Shown: piece by piece, positions 54,904-64,000 of the stretch
Position numbering within the stretch: position 1 is the first letter of the stretch
Layout: each line of letters begins with the position of its first letter
Assembly (NCBI GenBank): GCA_905221605.1
Contig: CAJNDS010002204.1
Coordinates: forward strand, 149,001-213,000
Origin: Symbiodinium natans
Taxonomy: Eukaryota > Sar > Dinophyceae > Suessiales > Symbiodiniaceae
Direction: 5' to 3'
DNA length: 64,000 nucleotides
Translations under genes and position numbers: made by a program
The notes under the pieces: model-generated
Seen by the model: only the letters and a program-made list of their open reading frames with translations
Told to the model about the DNA's origin: nothing
Databases searched by the model: none

Positions 54904-55185
54904 ATGCTTTGCGTTGCACGCTTGCAATACGGTATTCACTACGACATTGTGAACCCTGCTCAAAGCTCTGATCGGAATGTTACTTGGGCACTTGTTTCAG
55001 TCTCTTTCGAGAACGCCGCGGTACCTCACACAGCCTCTCCCATACTCTCCCATTTTGCTACAGATGGAAGACTCAGAAGCGAAGGAGAGCTGCAGCTGTC
55101 GAATGAAGGGCAGCTGGAGTGGCGGGGCAAGCCTTCTCAAGGTAAAGGGCAAGTCCTCAAAAGTGTTAAAACAAGTGTAAGCTGA
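54904..55185 (+). CDS. Candidate gene or exon, unknown
   Basis: From ATG 54904: QYGIHYDIVNPAQSSDRNVT then WALVSVSFENAAVPHTASPI and LSNEGQLEWRGKPSQGKGQV, stop after KTSVS. The minus strand is open too, with poorer composition. Confidence 0.35.
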   Translation: MLCVARLQYGIHYDIVNPAQSSDRNVTWALVSVSFENAAVPHTASPILSHFATDGRLRSEGELQLSNEGQLEWRGKPSQGKGQVLKSVKTSVS

Positions 55186-55339
55186 GAACTGGAGAGGCAC
55201 CATCGAAGACCGGAATGCTGCGCAAGTTGATGAACAGCCTGGGGACACTCCAGTAGGAATCGCCCCTTGAAAGGTTAAAGCCATGGCAAGCAGCATGTCC
55301 TCGGCTCATGAACTGCCGCAAGCAAGAAGTCAACGTCAG

Positions 55340-56030
55340 TCACCTATGTGCTGTGCTATGCGCATCCTGCCTGTCGCCATCGTCTTCTAGCAGCTGACTG
55401 ATGTGCCAGTCTCTCCGTCCTGCCAGAGCACCGCATGGGCTGGTTGATATTCCGATGGAGATGCGATTCCTTCTACGTACTTGGGTGAAAATGGAGGTTC
55501 TCTGACCCTGAGGCCAGAGCGGAAGCGCATTGACAAGTCCAGTGCGATCTCGATCAGTGACCTGCAATGAACGCGCGCTACACATCTGTTGGCTCAATAC
55601 TTCTGACTTAGGATGGGTGTCATAGCGATTGATAGCACTTTCGACATCTGTGCAACTTTCTGGACAGAGAGTATGACGTGCGGCGTCAAACATCAACATG
55701 AAATGTGACCTCAGTCCATGCAACATCACCCCGCAGTTCCCTACTTCGACCGAGGTCAGACAAAAATGATACAAGTTCTGCCTGCCACGTACCCAGACGT
55801 TCAGGTGCCGAGTGGAGGCAAGGTTGGCAACTGCCTGCAAGTGATAAGACTGAGAAATTAGGACCCACAAAAGAGATCTCACCATGCAGGCATGCATGTC
55901 CTACATTGTCTCCCGGCACTCTGTTTCTACTTGTGCGGCCTGACCCTGACCCGGCCCATCGCGCATGGGCACAATCAGGCTGAGCTTCACCTGGCGTCTC
56001 TGACCGGCTCAAACCATGGCGAAACGGCAA
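55340..56030 (-). CDS. Likely spliced gene segment, unknown
   Basis: The upstream frame reads SRNRVPGDNVGHACLH, then a donor GTGAGATCT and an acceptor CACTTGCAG 56 nt later. Downstream frames read CQPCLHSAPERLG or, without splicing, VANLASTRHLNVWV. The last 80 residues (INRYDTHPKSEVLSQQMCSA, RRNRISIGISTSPCGALAGR, WHISQLLEDDGDRQDA) look coding. No domain recognised. Confidence 0.35.
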
Positions 56031-56254
56031 CCATGGAGAGTTCAGCGTATCATTTCACATCATGTCACAGTCCTGCACAGATGTTGACTCTCAGTTCCAA
56101 TGTTTGACTCGCCAATTCAGTGCTTACGATTTTCAGTGGGCCGGCCATCGGCCTGAGCAAGATTTGCAGCAGAGCTCAGCGCGGCCGCCAGAGCCGCCTC
56201 ACGCACTCACAGAGACAGACGAACTCTCACTCACGGAGGCATAGGCACACATCA

Positions 56255-56720
56255 CTTAATCGAATCAACATGAGAAATCGAAACACAATTCTCCCTTTGA
56301 AGCGAAGAGCCAATCTTGAGAATTTGGGGCCGCGGCCACCATCAGATGGTCTGTGGGCACGCCGGTCACTCCGGCAGCAGCCTGACTGCGCACAATAGCC
56401 CAGCTGCTGAAACAACTTCTGGATGCACTCTCCCACGCCTCCAAGACCCGGCCGGCATTTGGCTGCAACTTCACATAGTGATCGTAGCCTCGTAGAGCGT
56501 GAGCCACATGAGTGGACATCATGAATGAAACGGTGCAGATTGGTAGTTTCGAGAGACTGTCTGGAGCTTGGAGGATCTTGGAGGATCTTCGAAAATCTTG
56601 GGTCCGTGCCCCGCTTTCTTGGTGGACAGCCATTGTGGGCAAGGTCAATACGGTCGTCCAAACCTCCAACGTGCCAACGAGTTGTGCAAAGATCGAGTGA
56701 TCACGTGCATGGCATGACAC
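56255..56720 (-). CDS. Candidate terminal exon, unknown
   Basis: LPICTVSFMMSTHVAHALRG then YDHYVKLQPNAGRVLEAWES and LMVAAAPNSQDWLFASKGEL, ending with a stop after FDFSC. Good protein character over 150 codons; no ATG at the proper start, so an upstream exon is likely. Confidence 0.4.
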
Positions 56721-56803
56721 CGTGCCGCTCTCACATACTGCCTTTGCAGAGCTCCGGCAGCAGTGCTAAACTCAAGCGGGCCTGACAGAAGAAGTCATCC
56801 CGG

Positions 56804-57193
56804 ATGACCCCAGCATGTGGCTATATGTGGCTCATATTGGCTCACCCGAAGCCCCTCAAGATAAGGGTCTGCACATGTCCCCGCTCACCTGTGCAATCTG
56901 CAAGCCGTCGGGCGCCGGGGGCAGCGTCGAGCGAGCCAAGGCCGCTCGAGCCGAGGCCTCCGGAGTGCTTTCGTGGTTTCGAGGAATCTGAGATGCTCAC
57001 AGCGAGCACTTTGCGCAATTCTAAGCTGAGAGAGATGGCCGACCTTGTCGTTTGCTTTGATGCTTCTTTTGCAGACCGTTTCTATTCTGAAATTCTAGAT
57101 TTCTACTTCATGCTCGCACGGTCAGCACTTTTTGCAAGCTTGAACCTCCAGATCACCGTTGCTGCACTCCCGCGCCGCATGGTGCAGCGCTAG
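56804..57193 (+). CDS. Candidate gene, unknown product
   Basis: ATG 56804 (or ATG 56992, MLTASTLRNSKLREMADLVV). The C-terminal half, FDASFADRFYSEILDFYFML then ARSALFASLNLQITVAALPR, is strongly protein-like and ends at 57,193. First of several plus-strand candidates on the right side. Confidence 0.4.
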   Translation: MTPACGYMWLILAHPKPLKIRVCTCPRSPVQSASRRAPGAASSEPRPLEPRPPECFRGFEESEMLTASTLRNSKLREMADLVVCFDASFADRFYSEILDFYFMLARSALFASLNLQITVAALPRRMVQR

Positions 57194-57888
57194 CCTTTGC
57201 AGGATCTTGGTGAGAAGGGCGGTGATACCAGTGACACCGGTGACACTCTTAGGATCACCTGGTGAGTTGTAGTGGCTCGCGGTGCTAAACCTGCTGGCCT
57301 CACAGCCTTCAATCACCACATACTCAGGCCAACACAAGTCTGCAACAAGCGGGACGATGCATGCCGCATCTGTCCTCAGTGCGAGGACTGGGGCTTAAGG
57401 CTTGAAGAGCTTCGCCATGACAACCAGTTCCAACGGCTGCATTGATGGTAGCCCGAGCCAGCGGCACCGCATGATTTACTGCCTTGGCCAGATGAAAAAC
57501 GGGGCACTGCAGACGCCAAGCAACGCCTTGAGGGCATAAAGCATGTTTATGAAGACTTTATCCACCGTTCGATTGAGCCTTCTCGATCGATTTTGAGGCC
57601 CCAGCCACATGCAAATATGCCAAGTCCTCACCACCACAATGCGAACCCTTGAGCGAACGGTTGGCTGTGGAAGTCAGAGGTAGGTTGTCACCGCAGTGTC
57701 ACGGCACCACGTCCTTGCCAGTGCTTGACGCGGCGTTCAGCAGGAGAACCTGTGGCTGCTTCCCGTCCACTGAGATTTGTCATTGAGCAAGCACTAGGTT
57801 GCTCAAGAACTCTTGTCAGGTCGGGGTCTCAAGCTTGCAAAGTGGATGGACCATGACCGTTTCATATGAGAAGATTTAAGGGTCATCA
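57194..57888. other. No supported gene
   Basis: Nothing definite seen. Confidence 0.4.
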
Positions 57889-58230
57889 TTACAAAGGCTT
57901 CTGCATGTGAGCTGGCTCTTCTCGACCTTCCAGGCTCAATCGAATCGACCCCAATGTAGCCACAACAGTGCACTTGATCGTTACCACATCACAAGCTAGG
58001 ACCTGCCGCAAGTCAACTTTCGACCTATGTCTGTATGCTCGCACGGCTCGCAATTTCAACGGCCATGCGGCGCCGGATGCGAGTCGAAGGATGATGAACC
58101 ATACATACAGGACAAAGACAAAAAACTCGGCCAGCCACTGAAATTGATGCCGGCGGCTGGAATCCTCTGGACCGCGCCTGTACCGAATGCCCGGCCACAC
58201 AGGCTTGATTCTGGGCTGGCGCAACGGCAA
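57889..58230 (-). CDS. Candidate exon with a transmembrane segment
   Basis: RRHQFQWLAEFFVFVLYVWF then IILRLASGAAWPLKLRAVRA and HRSKVDLRQ up to a possible GTCCTAG donor. The hydrophobic stretch and following basic residues recall a membrane helix of a channel or transporter, but nothing specific. The plus strand is also open. Confidence 0.3.
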   Translation of the reverse strand: MPLRQPRIKPVWPGIRYRRGPEDSSRRHQFQWLAEFFVFVLYVWFIILRLASGAAWPLKLRAVRAYRHRSKVDLRQVLACDVVTIKCTVVATLGSIRLSLEGREEPAHMQKPL

Positions 58231-58499
58231 ATGCCACTCTAAGCAGGCACAATGGGGTGACTAGTTGTTCTGGCAATTAATTCGTCCTATCTTCGACTGT
58301 AACTTCTTGCTGCAAGTTGCAGCGCAGCATTCCGCCCGTTCCAACAAGCAGCGCAACATATCGAAACCCTGAGAGCCCGCGACTGCGCAGGCGACGCCCC
58401 CCCACCCCGCCCCGCTTTGTTTGCAACTTGAGCATTGGGAAGTGCATTGCCGCCATTCCACCACTTTGATCCACGTCGTCTTCCCGTCATCCCGGCCCA

Positions 58500-59078
58500 T
58501 TGTGCATGATAAGACTTGCACAATGGACATGCCTGAGGCCCTCAACAGCAACCGAATACGACGCAACATGGGCTTGGGCCTTCCCGACATTTCCGACATG
58601 TGTGATCTATTTATCCACAAGCCGGCCTTCATCCATGCTGCATGGCGCCTCCAGGCTACCGTTCTCTACTAAGCTGGCATCGACTATGGCACTGAAAGAT
58701 GCGCTAAGAGTCTGGCAGGTCTGCTTCGTTTTCGAAGCAAAGCCACTCGAAGTGCGCAGTCTGCCCAGGAAACTTCCGACAAAGAAACTGCTCGAACGCT
58801 CGACTCCAAACTTTCCCTGGATAGAAATTTGGAAGTGGCATGAAGCAGCTAGAAGCAGCTGGAAGCAGCTGGAAGCAGCTAGAATGACAAGGCTGACTTC
58901 CAAACTGGTTGGTCGAGCCTCTTCAATCCTTGGTCGGGCACATCGTCGGATTCGTTTGCCAAATGTTGGACCTAACCACTTATATACTGTACGGTCTGAA
59001 AGCATCACTCTCTCGCGCCCTGGAGCCCGAACCCACCAGCATCACAAAGCGGAGGGCCACCAGAAGCTGGCGAAGTAG
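58500..59078 (+). CDS. Candidate gene or exon, unknown
   Basis: A 192-codon frame; the middle (MALKDALRVWQVCFVFEAKP, LPRKLPTKKLLERSTPNFPW, IEIWKWHEAARSSWKQLEAA) looks coding. The SSWKQLEAA part is shaped by a 10-bp tandem repeat. Confidence 0.35.
   Translation: MCMIRLAQWTCLRPSTATEYDATWAWAFPTFPTCVIYLSTSRPSSMLHGASRLPFSTKLASTMALKDALRVWQVCFVFEAKPLEVRSLPRKLPTKKLLERSTPNFPWIEIWKWHEAARSSWKQLEAARMTRLTSKLVGRASSILGRAHRRIRLPNVGPNHLYTVRSESITLSRPGARTHQHHKAEGHQKLAK
58846..58884 (+). repeat. GAAGCAGCTG decamer x4
   Basis: Four tandem GAAGCAGCTR units. Confidence 0.9.
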
Positions 59079-59305
59079 CGACGCGAGGCCTTGGCTTCAA
59101 ATGAAGTGGCGCTGAACTATGCCGAACTTTTAATGTCCACTCTGATGTTCTCTTCGCTCGGTTCGTGACCATGCCTCCCACAGGCCTCTGCCCGCCCCGG
59201 CGCTGAGCGCAGGTCCACGGCCCATCTGAGTCGTGCAAGTGCACATGACATTTTTGACTCAATGCCAGAGCGGTTACAGATCAAGTTGATCACAGACATT
59301 GCAAG

Positions 59306-59686
59306 CCCCAGACCTCGGGCACACCAAGAAGGGCACGCAGCACCACCAGCACGGAGGCAGCACCGAGGCCTCGGAGCTCGAGCACAGTGAGCCCAGTGCC
59401 ATGAAATCTGAACAGCTGGCAGTGCGCAACTTTTCTCAATGGCTTCGCCAGGTTCATGCGCGGACTGCTGCAGTGTTGAGCAAGTACACGTGGAAAGAGC
59501 ACGTGCGTTCGAACAGGGTATCCAGTCAGGTATGATTGAGAGACCGGCACATGTTTGCTGTGACTTCATCACCAGCAAGTCGGTAGGGAGCAGCCTGCAG
59601 CAAAGCTGAAAGAGTTTTTTCAGATGATTGTTCCAGAGTCACCAAAGCATGGGCCCCTATTTGTCCATGAAGCCAACTGTGGCTGA
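59306..59686 (+). CDS. Two-exon 3' end of an unknown gene
   Basis: Exon one (59,306-59,529) reads EASELEHSEPSAMKSEQLAV then RNFSQWLRQVHARTAAVLSK and YTWKEHVRSNRVSSQ, ending CAG|GTATGA. A pyrimidine tract with TTTTTTCAG starts exon two at 59,624, which continues in frame as MIVPESPKHGPLFVHEANCG and stops at 59,686. The 94-nt GT-AG intron and frame agreement support the model. Family unknown. Confidence 0.45.
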
Positions 59687-60466
59687 GCAAGCCGCGCGCA
59701 AGCTGACGTGGCGTTGCACCAAGGCGCGGCATGCAACGCCTCGTGAGGTTGTTCAGACGATGGCATGCAAAGACTGCTTATCGTCAGTGAGGGAATCTAA
59801 GCCAGTCGCGCATCGCCTTTTCATCCGGGATGTCATCAAGCTGGATCAACCAACCCACAGGCGCCTATGAGCAGAAGCCATCTCGACCACAAAACAGACA
59901 CGCACAACGCAAAGAAGGGGACGAGATCTCGGCCTTCCAGAAACGTGGTATGGCATATATTGGGTAGGAACCTGCCGAGTTGCAACTTACCCGCTGTGAT
60001 CTGCCGCAAGGTGCCGTGAAACGAAACCGACCTAATCTGACACTTGACACCAGGATGACAATTCTACCTGCGAACATTACCTGGAGCACAGTGCATCGCG
60101 GCTACTGCCAACTATGAATAGACGATGTGGGCAGACCTTTCCCAAATCCCAACACCTCCAGCATCTGCTTCACCGATCGCATCGGGCCTTCACAATGTAC
60201 CCAAGGCTTTCAGGAATCAAAAGCTGTGTGCATCGGTACATCCAATCATGTTTCGCATGCTGGGCCAAAATCGCAATCACATCGAGGAAGTGTTTTGTGG
60301 CGTGTGAAACTTTCTGCAGTGTGCATCGCGGGCACCCTGCCAGATTTGTGTCGGGGACTGCCGCTCAGTCCAAGTATGATACCAGCATGATGGTGATGAT
60401 CGATACCGAGAGCGCTTCCCCTAGCGCTAGTCCCACTCTTTGATAAGGAAAATTTATTTCCATCAG
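59687..60466. other. No firm gene
   Basis: A plus frame through 59,870 (RKLTWRCTKARHATPREVVQ) is an alternative to the exon model on its left. Confidence 0.3.
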
Positions 60467-60730
60467 AGCAAGAGTGCGTATGATCCGACACACAGCTGGA
60501 CGCCAGCGCCACTCCAAAGAAGATCTTCAGAAGATCATTTTTCGATGCTGACAGGCCGTGAGACATGGGAACTTCCTGCTGCTAAGCATTTGGACGAATG
60601 TCGCCAAAACTGGAGCACTTGGGACGGCACTTTCCATCGGATGACCGAGCCTGCTAACAGGGCATCCCAATCTCATTCATTCGAGGGTCGGCTACAAATG
60701 TGCTTTCCCCCCACACTGCATCAGTGGTAA
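60467..60730 (+). CDS. Candidate terminal exon, unknown
   Basis: After TTTCCATCAG: SKSAYDPTHSWTPAPLQRRS then MLTGRETWELPAAKHLDECR and QNWSTWDGTFHRMTEPANRA, stop at 60,728. Confidence 0.4.
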   Translation, partial: SKSAYDPTHSWTPAPLQRRSSEDHFSMLTGRETWELPAAKHLDECRQNWSTWDGTFHRMTEPANRASQSHSFEGRLQMCFPPTLHQW

Positions 60731-61503
60731 TTAGAACTTTTTCCAGTCAACATACAGCTACGGGTGGATCAGAAGAACATCGCCACAGGACCACGCCTCC
60801 ACCAGGGCCTCCAAATCCTGGAGTGTCTCACACTGCAGCACCTCGCCTGCGCCCGGAGCAGAAGCGATCGGGATGCCTACAACCAGTCGAATAAACAATG
60901 CAACCAGTCGATGCTTTCCAGACTGGGAACGGTCCTGCCGCGAGGTTCACGCCGAGCCTTGATCTGTACGGTGCTGTACTGAGGGCAACCGTGTCTTGTG
61001 CAAGAAGAGCTAAGAATCCAAGAAAGCATCGCAAAGAATGAGAAGTCTAACGAGTCTAACATAGTCAGTCTTTCTGCGATCCAGGCAGATGCCAGTGACC
61101 AGCACTGACTTTGCCCAAACGGCCCAAACGTATGGAAAGAACATGGCGCCGAGGTCGCGGCTCCCTTCTCAGCGCACTGACCTTGGAATGCTGAAACGAA
61201 AGCCGGGGTGACAGCTGAGCTAAGTTGTTCTCACCTTCATGATCTTGACGATCCCACATCACAATGGATCTTCCACAATGTAAGTCACGTTCGCGCAACA
61301 CCATTGCGGATTGTCACGGGAGCCTGCTTTAATTTCTGAGGCTGAACGAGTTACGTGAACATGCCCATTTAAGTTGGACCAACATCCGTATCCCTCATCT
61401 TACATTATCTCGACAGGCTGCACAGAATTCCGCCAAGCTATAACACTTCTTTAGCGAAATCTCCTGGCGGGGTGTCTATGTCGTGCACGTTTTCCACTTC
61501 CAG
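60731..61503. other. No supported gene
   Basis: Only short, conflicting open frames. Confidence 0.35.
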
Positions 61504-61806
61504 TCTGAAGTGCGAACCAGAATGATGACCTTCAAGGATTCCAGGCCTGTCAAGGCTGATGCAATAAATGGTAGGCTCCATCTAGTCACAGGTTGTGATC
61601 GATTGCTAAACATGTGCGCTGCTCGTGAGGCTGAACTGCAAAGCCGGGACAAGATGCTGCAAGCTAGTCAGGCCGAAGCAGTTCTTCTCAGACTGCTCAA
61701 TTCAACTAAGAGTTACACTGAGTCGTACAGGCACGCACTCCACATCGGCCGCGTGCACCATCCCAGAGCCGGTCGCATCAAGCTTATCCCCAAACGGACA
61801 GCCTGA
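61504..61806 (+). CDS. Candidate exon, coiled-coil-like
   Basis: Begins after CACTTCCAG. Reads SEVRTRMMTFKDSRPVKADA then CAAREAELQSRDKMLQASQA and EAVLLRLLNSTKSYTESYRH. The Ala/Glu/Gln/Leu-rich middle suggests a coiled coil. Stop at 61,804. Confidence 0.4.
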   Translation, partial: SEVRTRMMTFKDSRPVKADAINGRLHLVTGCDRLLNMCAAREAELQSRDKMLQASQAEAVLLRLLNSTKSYTESYRHALHIGRVHHPRAGRIKLIPKRTA

Positions 61807-61842
61807 AAGTCGGCTGCCTTGGAGGCCTGTCGAGCGTTCCAG

Positions 61843-62085
61843 CACCTGCTAATACATGCTCATGGCGCCATGATGCCTGTTTGCACTGAAAGAACCCTTG
61901 CCGAGTTGAAACCCCTCAAGACACTTGCGCTCGAACTGGGTCGCGCCTGTGCCACCTTGCTCCTGCTGTTGCCTTCAGCAGCCTCAGCAGTGGTAGCAGA
62001 TTTGCACCCGGACTGCACCCGACCTCACCCTGACGCATCCGGGAAAGAGACCCAAAAAAAAATTGACCCAGTGACTTCTGGGTAG
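61843..62085 (+). CDS. Candidate exon, unknown
   Basis: Begins after CGTTCCAG. TERTLAELKPLKTLALELGR then ACATLLLLLPSAASAVVADL, and stop after DPVTSG. May follow the previous exon by splicing. Confidence 0.35.
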   Translation, partial: HLLIHAHGAMMPVCTERTLAELKPLKTLALELGRACATLLLLLPSAASAVVADLHPDCTRPHPDASGKETQKKIDPVTSG

Positions 62086-62824
62086 CAAAAGCCTTGCCCG
62101 CGATCGATCATGCAAAGACGCAAAACCAACACCGATTCTTTGTGCAAGCCTGCCACTAAGGCAAAGTAACAGAAGGCTTCAGCTGCAGCATCGCTTGGCA
62201 ACGCGCAACCTCTGCACAACTGAAGATAAACCCCTGTGTTGCGACTAAAACTTGGCGAAGTCTATCGACCATGGTGTCGGCAAGCTCGTTTGATCCTGCC
62301 AACCTGAACCGAACTTGGCAAAGGGCACAGCACATCAAGGCAGAGAGAAGTCAGTAGAGATCCTCGTCTTGACAAACGAGTGCACTTTGCGTGCCATGGC
62401 CTGCTTTGTCAGGCTGGACGTTCTGCAACTTTGTTGCATCGACGTTTAGCGACATCCCTTTGGGATGGTCCATTCGGATGCTGTCTGACCCTGCCTGCTG
62501 TACTGAGCGGCCTGGAAGATGTCCAGAGTCTAGAAAACAACAAAGATCATATTACTAGAACAGGATCCTCAGAGTGGCTGACCAGAGGCGTCTGCATTTC
62601 AGTCCGCCGTGAGGGCAGCCTCTAGTTCGTCTTGCTCTCTTTAGTTCTCAATAAAGGCAATCATCTCGTCGATGGAAAGCTCTCCAGAGTCATCCTCCAG
62701 GGCACGACCGGAACATGACGACGGTGTGTCAAGTTATGTCTTTCCTTCGAAGCAGACTACGACCTGAGATCAACATCTTCAAAGAAGTCTGTACGTTGCA
62801 GGTTCCACCGACAGCTCCATCCAA
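62086..62824. other. No supported gene
   Basis: Nothing with clear coding character. Confidence 0.35.
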
Positions 62825-63115
62825 GTGCGTCCTCGTCTAATCGCTCGAAAAGAAGCTGCAAATGGGTCTTCCGGTCCTAAGCTGATGGTACACGACATGT
62901 ACCTGCCACATGCCGTGACCACTACTTCCTTCAACCTCGACCTTCAACGCACCAAAAGCGATCCAGGAGTACATCTACACACCACGCCATTCGGAAGATC
63001 TGAGGACAGATCGTCGAGGAAAAGCTTGTGGCGGCACATGTTAAAGAACCTCAAGCTGCTGCACTGCTGCATCCACATACAGCTACGTGATGTATTTAAA
63101 ACTGAAGTGCGATAG
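62825..63115 (+). CDS. Candidate exon, unknown
   Basis: Follows a CGACAG acceptor-like site. RPRLIARKEAANGSSGPKLM, TTTSFNLDLQRTKSDPGVHL, stop after VFKTEVR; it overlaps the 3' end of the minus-strand gene. Confidence 0.3.
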   Translation: MRPRLIARKEAANGSSGPKLMVHDMYLPHAVTTTSFNLDLQRTKSDPGVHLHTTPFGRSEDRSSRKSLWRHMLKNLKLLHCCIHIQLRDVFKTEVR

Positions 63116-63869
63116 GTCTTGAGCTACCGATTAACGGCAGAACAGTTCTGCTAACGCATGTTATGTTTCCCGTTTCCAGTGGCCGAGGATCCTTCTGAAG
63201 AACCTTGAAACACCTTTCGACTTTGGTCAAGAGTTCTTTGCTTTGGTGTGGCACGAAAACCTCAGCTTCCAGATCTGGATCTGGAAAAAAGCTGAGTTCA
63301 GGGTGTTGAATGGTGTTGAGAGGTTTTGGGCCTTTGGTGGCCTTCCTTTTGGTTCCTTTAGTGCTCGGGTGGCAGGAGCTGTGCCTCTGCAGCTCGAGTG
63401 GTTTCGAGATTTTCGGAACCCTCGGGAGTGTGCACTTTTTGGCTGGGATGTTCTTGCTTGAGGCTTGGCCTCGGACAAGCTCAACCTTAGCAGTGAATGG
63501 CTGTGGGGGTTGGTGCTGTAATGGTGTCCTCTCCAGCTTCGTGCGAAAACCAAAACAAGCCACACACACCTGCAATAATGCTGCAGGGTGCTCATCAATG
63601 TCCATGTAGCCTGACTGATCCTGCCAAGTGGGCGCCGCAATACACGGTGACAACACGCACCGGCCCTTTTGTGGACTCACTGCACTCAGACTGTGAGCGT
63701 ACAGCTTGGCTTCACCACAGAACTTGCTTGGCTCCTGATCGCACTCGCGGAAGAATTCGCGCCAACCTTGAGCTTGCAGGGCTGCCACCGAGCGAGAACC
63801 ATCGCAAGAACCATCGCAACAGGATGCAACAGGAGGGCACACGAAGGTCCAGCTAGGGCAAGATGCCAT
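63096..63869 (-). CDS. 257-codon intact reading frame, unknown protein
   Basis: ATG 63869 (MASCPSWTFVCPPVASCCDG). The Cys-rich start is followed by GWREFFRECDQEPSKFCGEA, YMDIDEHPAALLQVCVACFG and a basic segment (KKCTLPRVPKISKPLELQRH, TKGTKRKATKGPKPLN). The end reads LLTKVERCFKVLQKDPRPLE. Longest convincing unspliced frame on the right side. No family recognised; an embedded intron is possible. Confidence 0.5.
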   Translation of the reverse strand: MASCPSWTFVCPPVASCCDGSCDGSRSVAALQAQGWREFFRECDQEPSKFCGEAKLYAHSLSAVSPQKGRCVLSPCIAAPTWQDQSGYMDIDEHPAALLQVCVACFGFRTKLERTPLQHQPPQPFTAKVELVRGQASSKNIPAKKCTLPRVPKISKPLELQRHSSCHPSTKGTKRKATKGPKPLNTIQHPELSFFPDPDLEAEVFVPHQSKELLTKVERCFKVLQKDPRPLETGNITCVSRTVLPLIGSSRPIALQF

Positions 63870-64000
63870 TGGTACCCTGCGTGGCTGCCGCCTGCTTTAT
63901 GCGAAGCTTCACGCGCCGGATGGTTTCCTGCTCGAAGCACTTTACCCCCTTTCACCGGTTTGCTAAAATTGCACATCTCTCGCAGTGTCAGTTGCACCTG

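Overview
The window looks like nuclear DNA of a dinoflagellate, most likely Symbiodiniaceae or a close relative. This is an inference from several signs. Base composition is near-balanced, and coding sequence comes mostly as short exons. At least two introns read cleanly only with GC-AG borders (38,064-38,107 and 47,579-47,648). Scattered TTTAGGG/CCCTAAA arrays occur, and there is a retroelement with the CCCH-gag / PPC-methyltransferase-like / YADD reverse transcriptase layout that I know from Symbiodinium gene models. No rRNA, tRNA, CRISPR or prokaryotic operon structure was seen.

Left part (1-6.9 kb): three minus-strand protein genes lie between telomere-like arrays, CTCAAGGT repeats and a 780-bp ATATACAT microsatellite. 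They are one cut by the window edge, an RRM protein with an SR-rich tail, and a Lys/Ala/Pro-rich basic protein. A 265-bp AT-rich island with a 19-bp palindrome then abuts a degraded tyrosine-recombinase retrotransposon (6.95-11.94 kb, minus strand). Its order is recombinase, then gag with a CCCH finger, methyltransferase-like domain, RT and RNase H. The recombinase is broken by a 7-bp tandem duplication just before its catalytic tyrosine. The whole element, coding and non-coding, is saturated with one tetranucleotide: TAGC on +, GCTA on the coding strand.

Middle (12-48 kb): sparse exons, mostly on the minus strand. Recognisable genes are a tandem C2HC zinc-finger protein (16.8-17.5 kb), a two-part PqiA-like membrane protein (24-26 kb), a possible sulfotransferase-type P-loop exon (39.4 kb) and a DEAD-box helicase fragment with motifs I, Ia and Ib (47.3-48 kb). 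A clear two-exon gene of unknown function lies at 37.9-38.3 kb. At 48.25-49.51 kb there is a 1.25-kb fold-back structure with 438-439-bp arms.

Right part (49.5-64 kb): mixed strands, turning mainly to plus from about 56.8 to 63.1 kb. It has several unassigned exons and a 257-codon minus-strand reading frame at the right end. Many exon calls rest only on protein-like translation plus plausible splice sites, so they carry low confidence. The genes form no visible pathway; the retroelement and the fold-back structure are the main items of interest.
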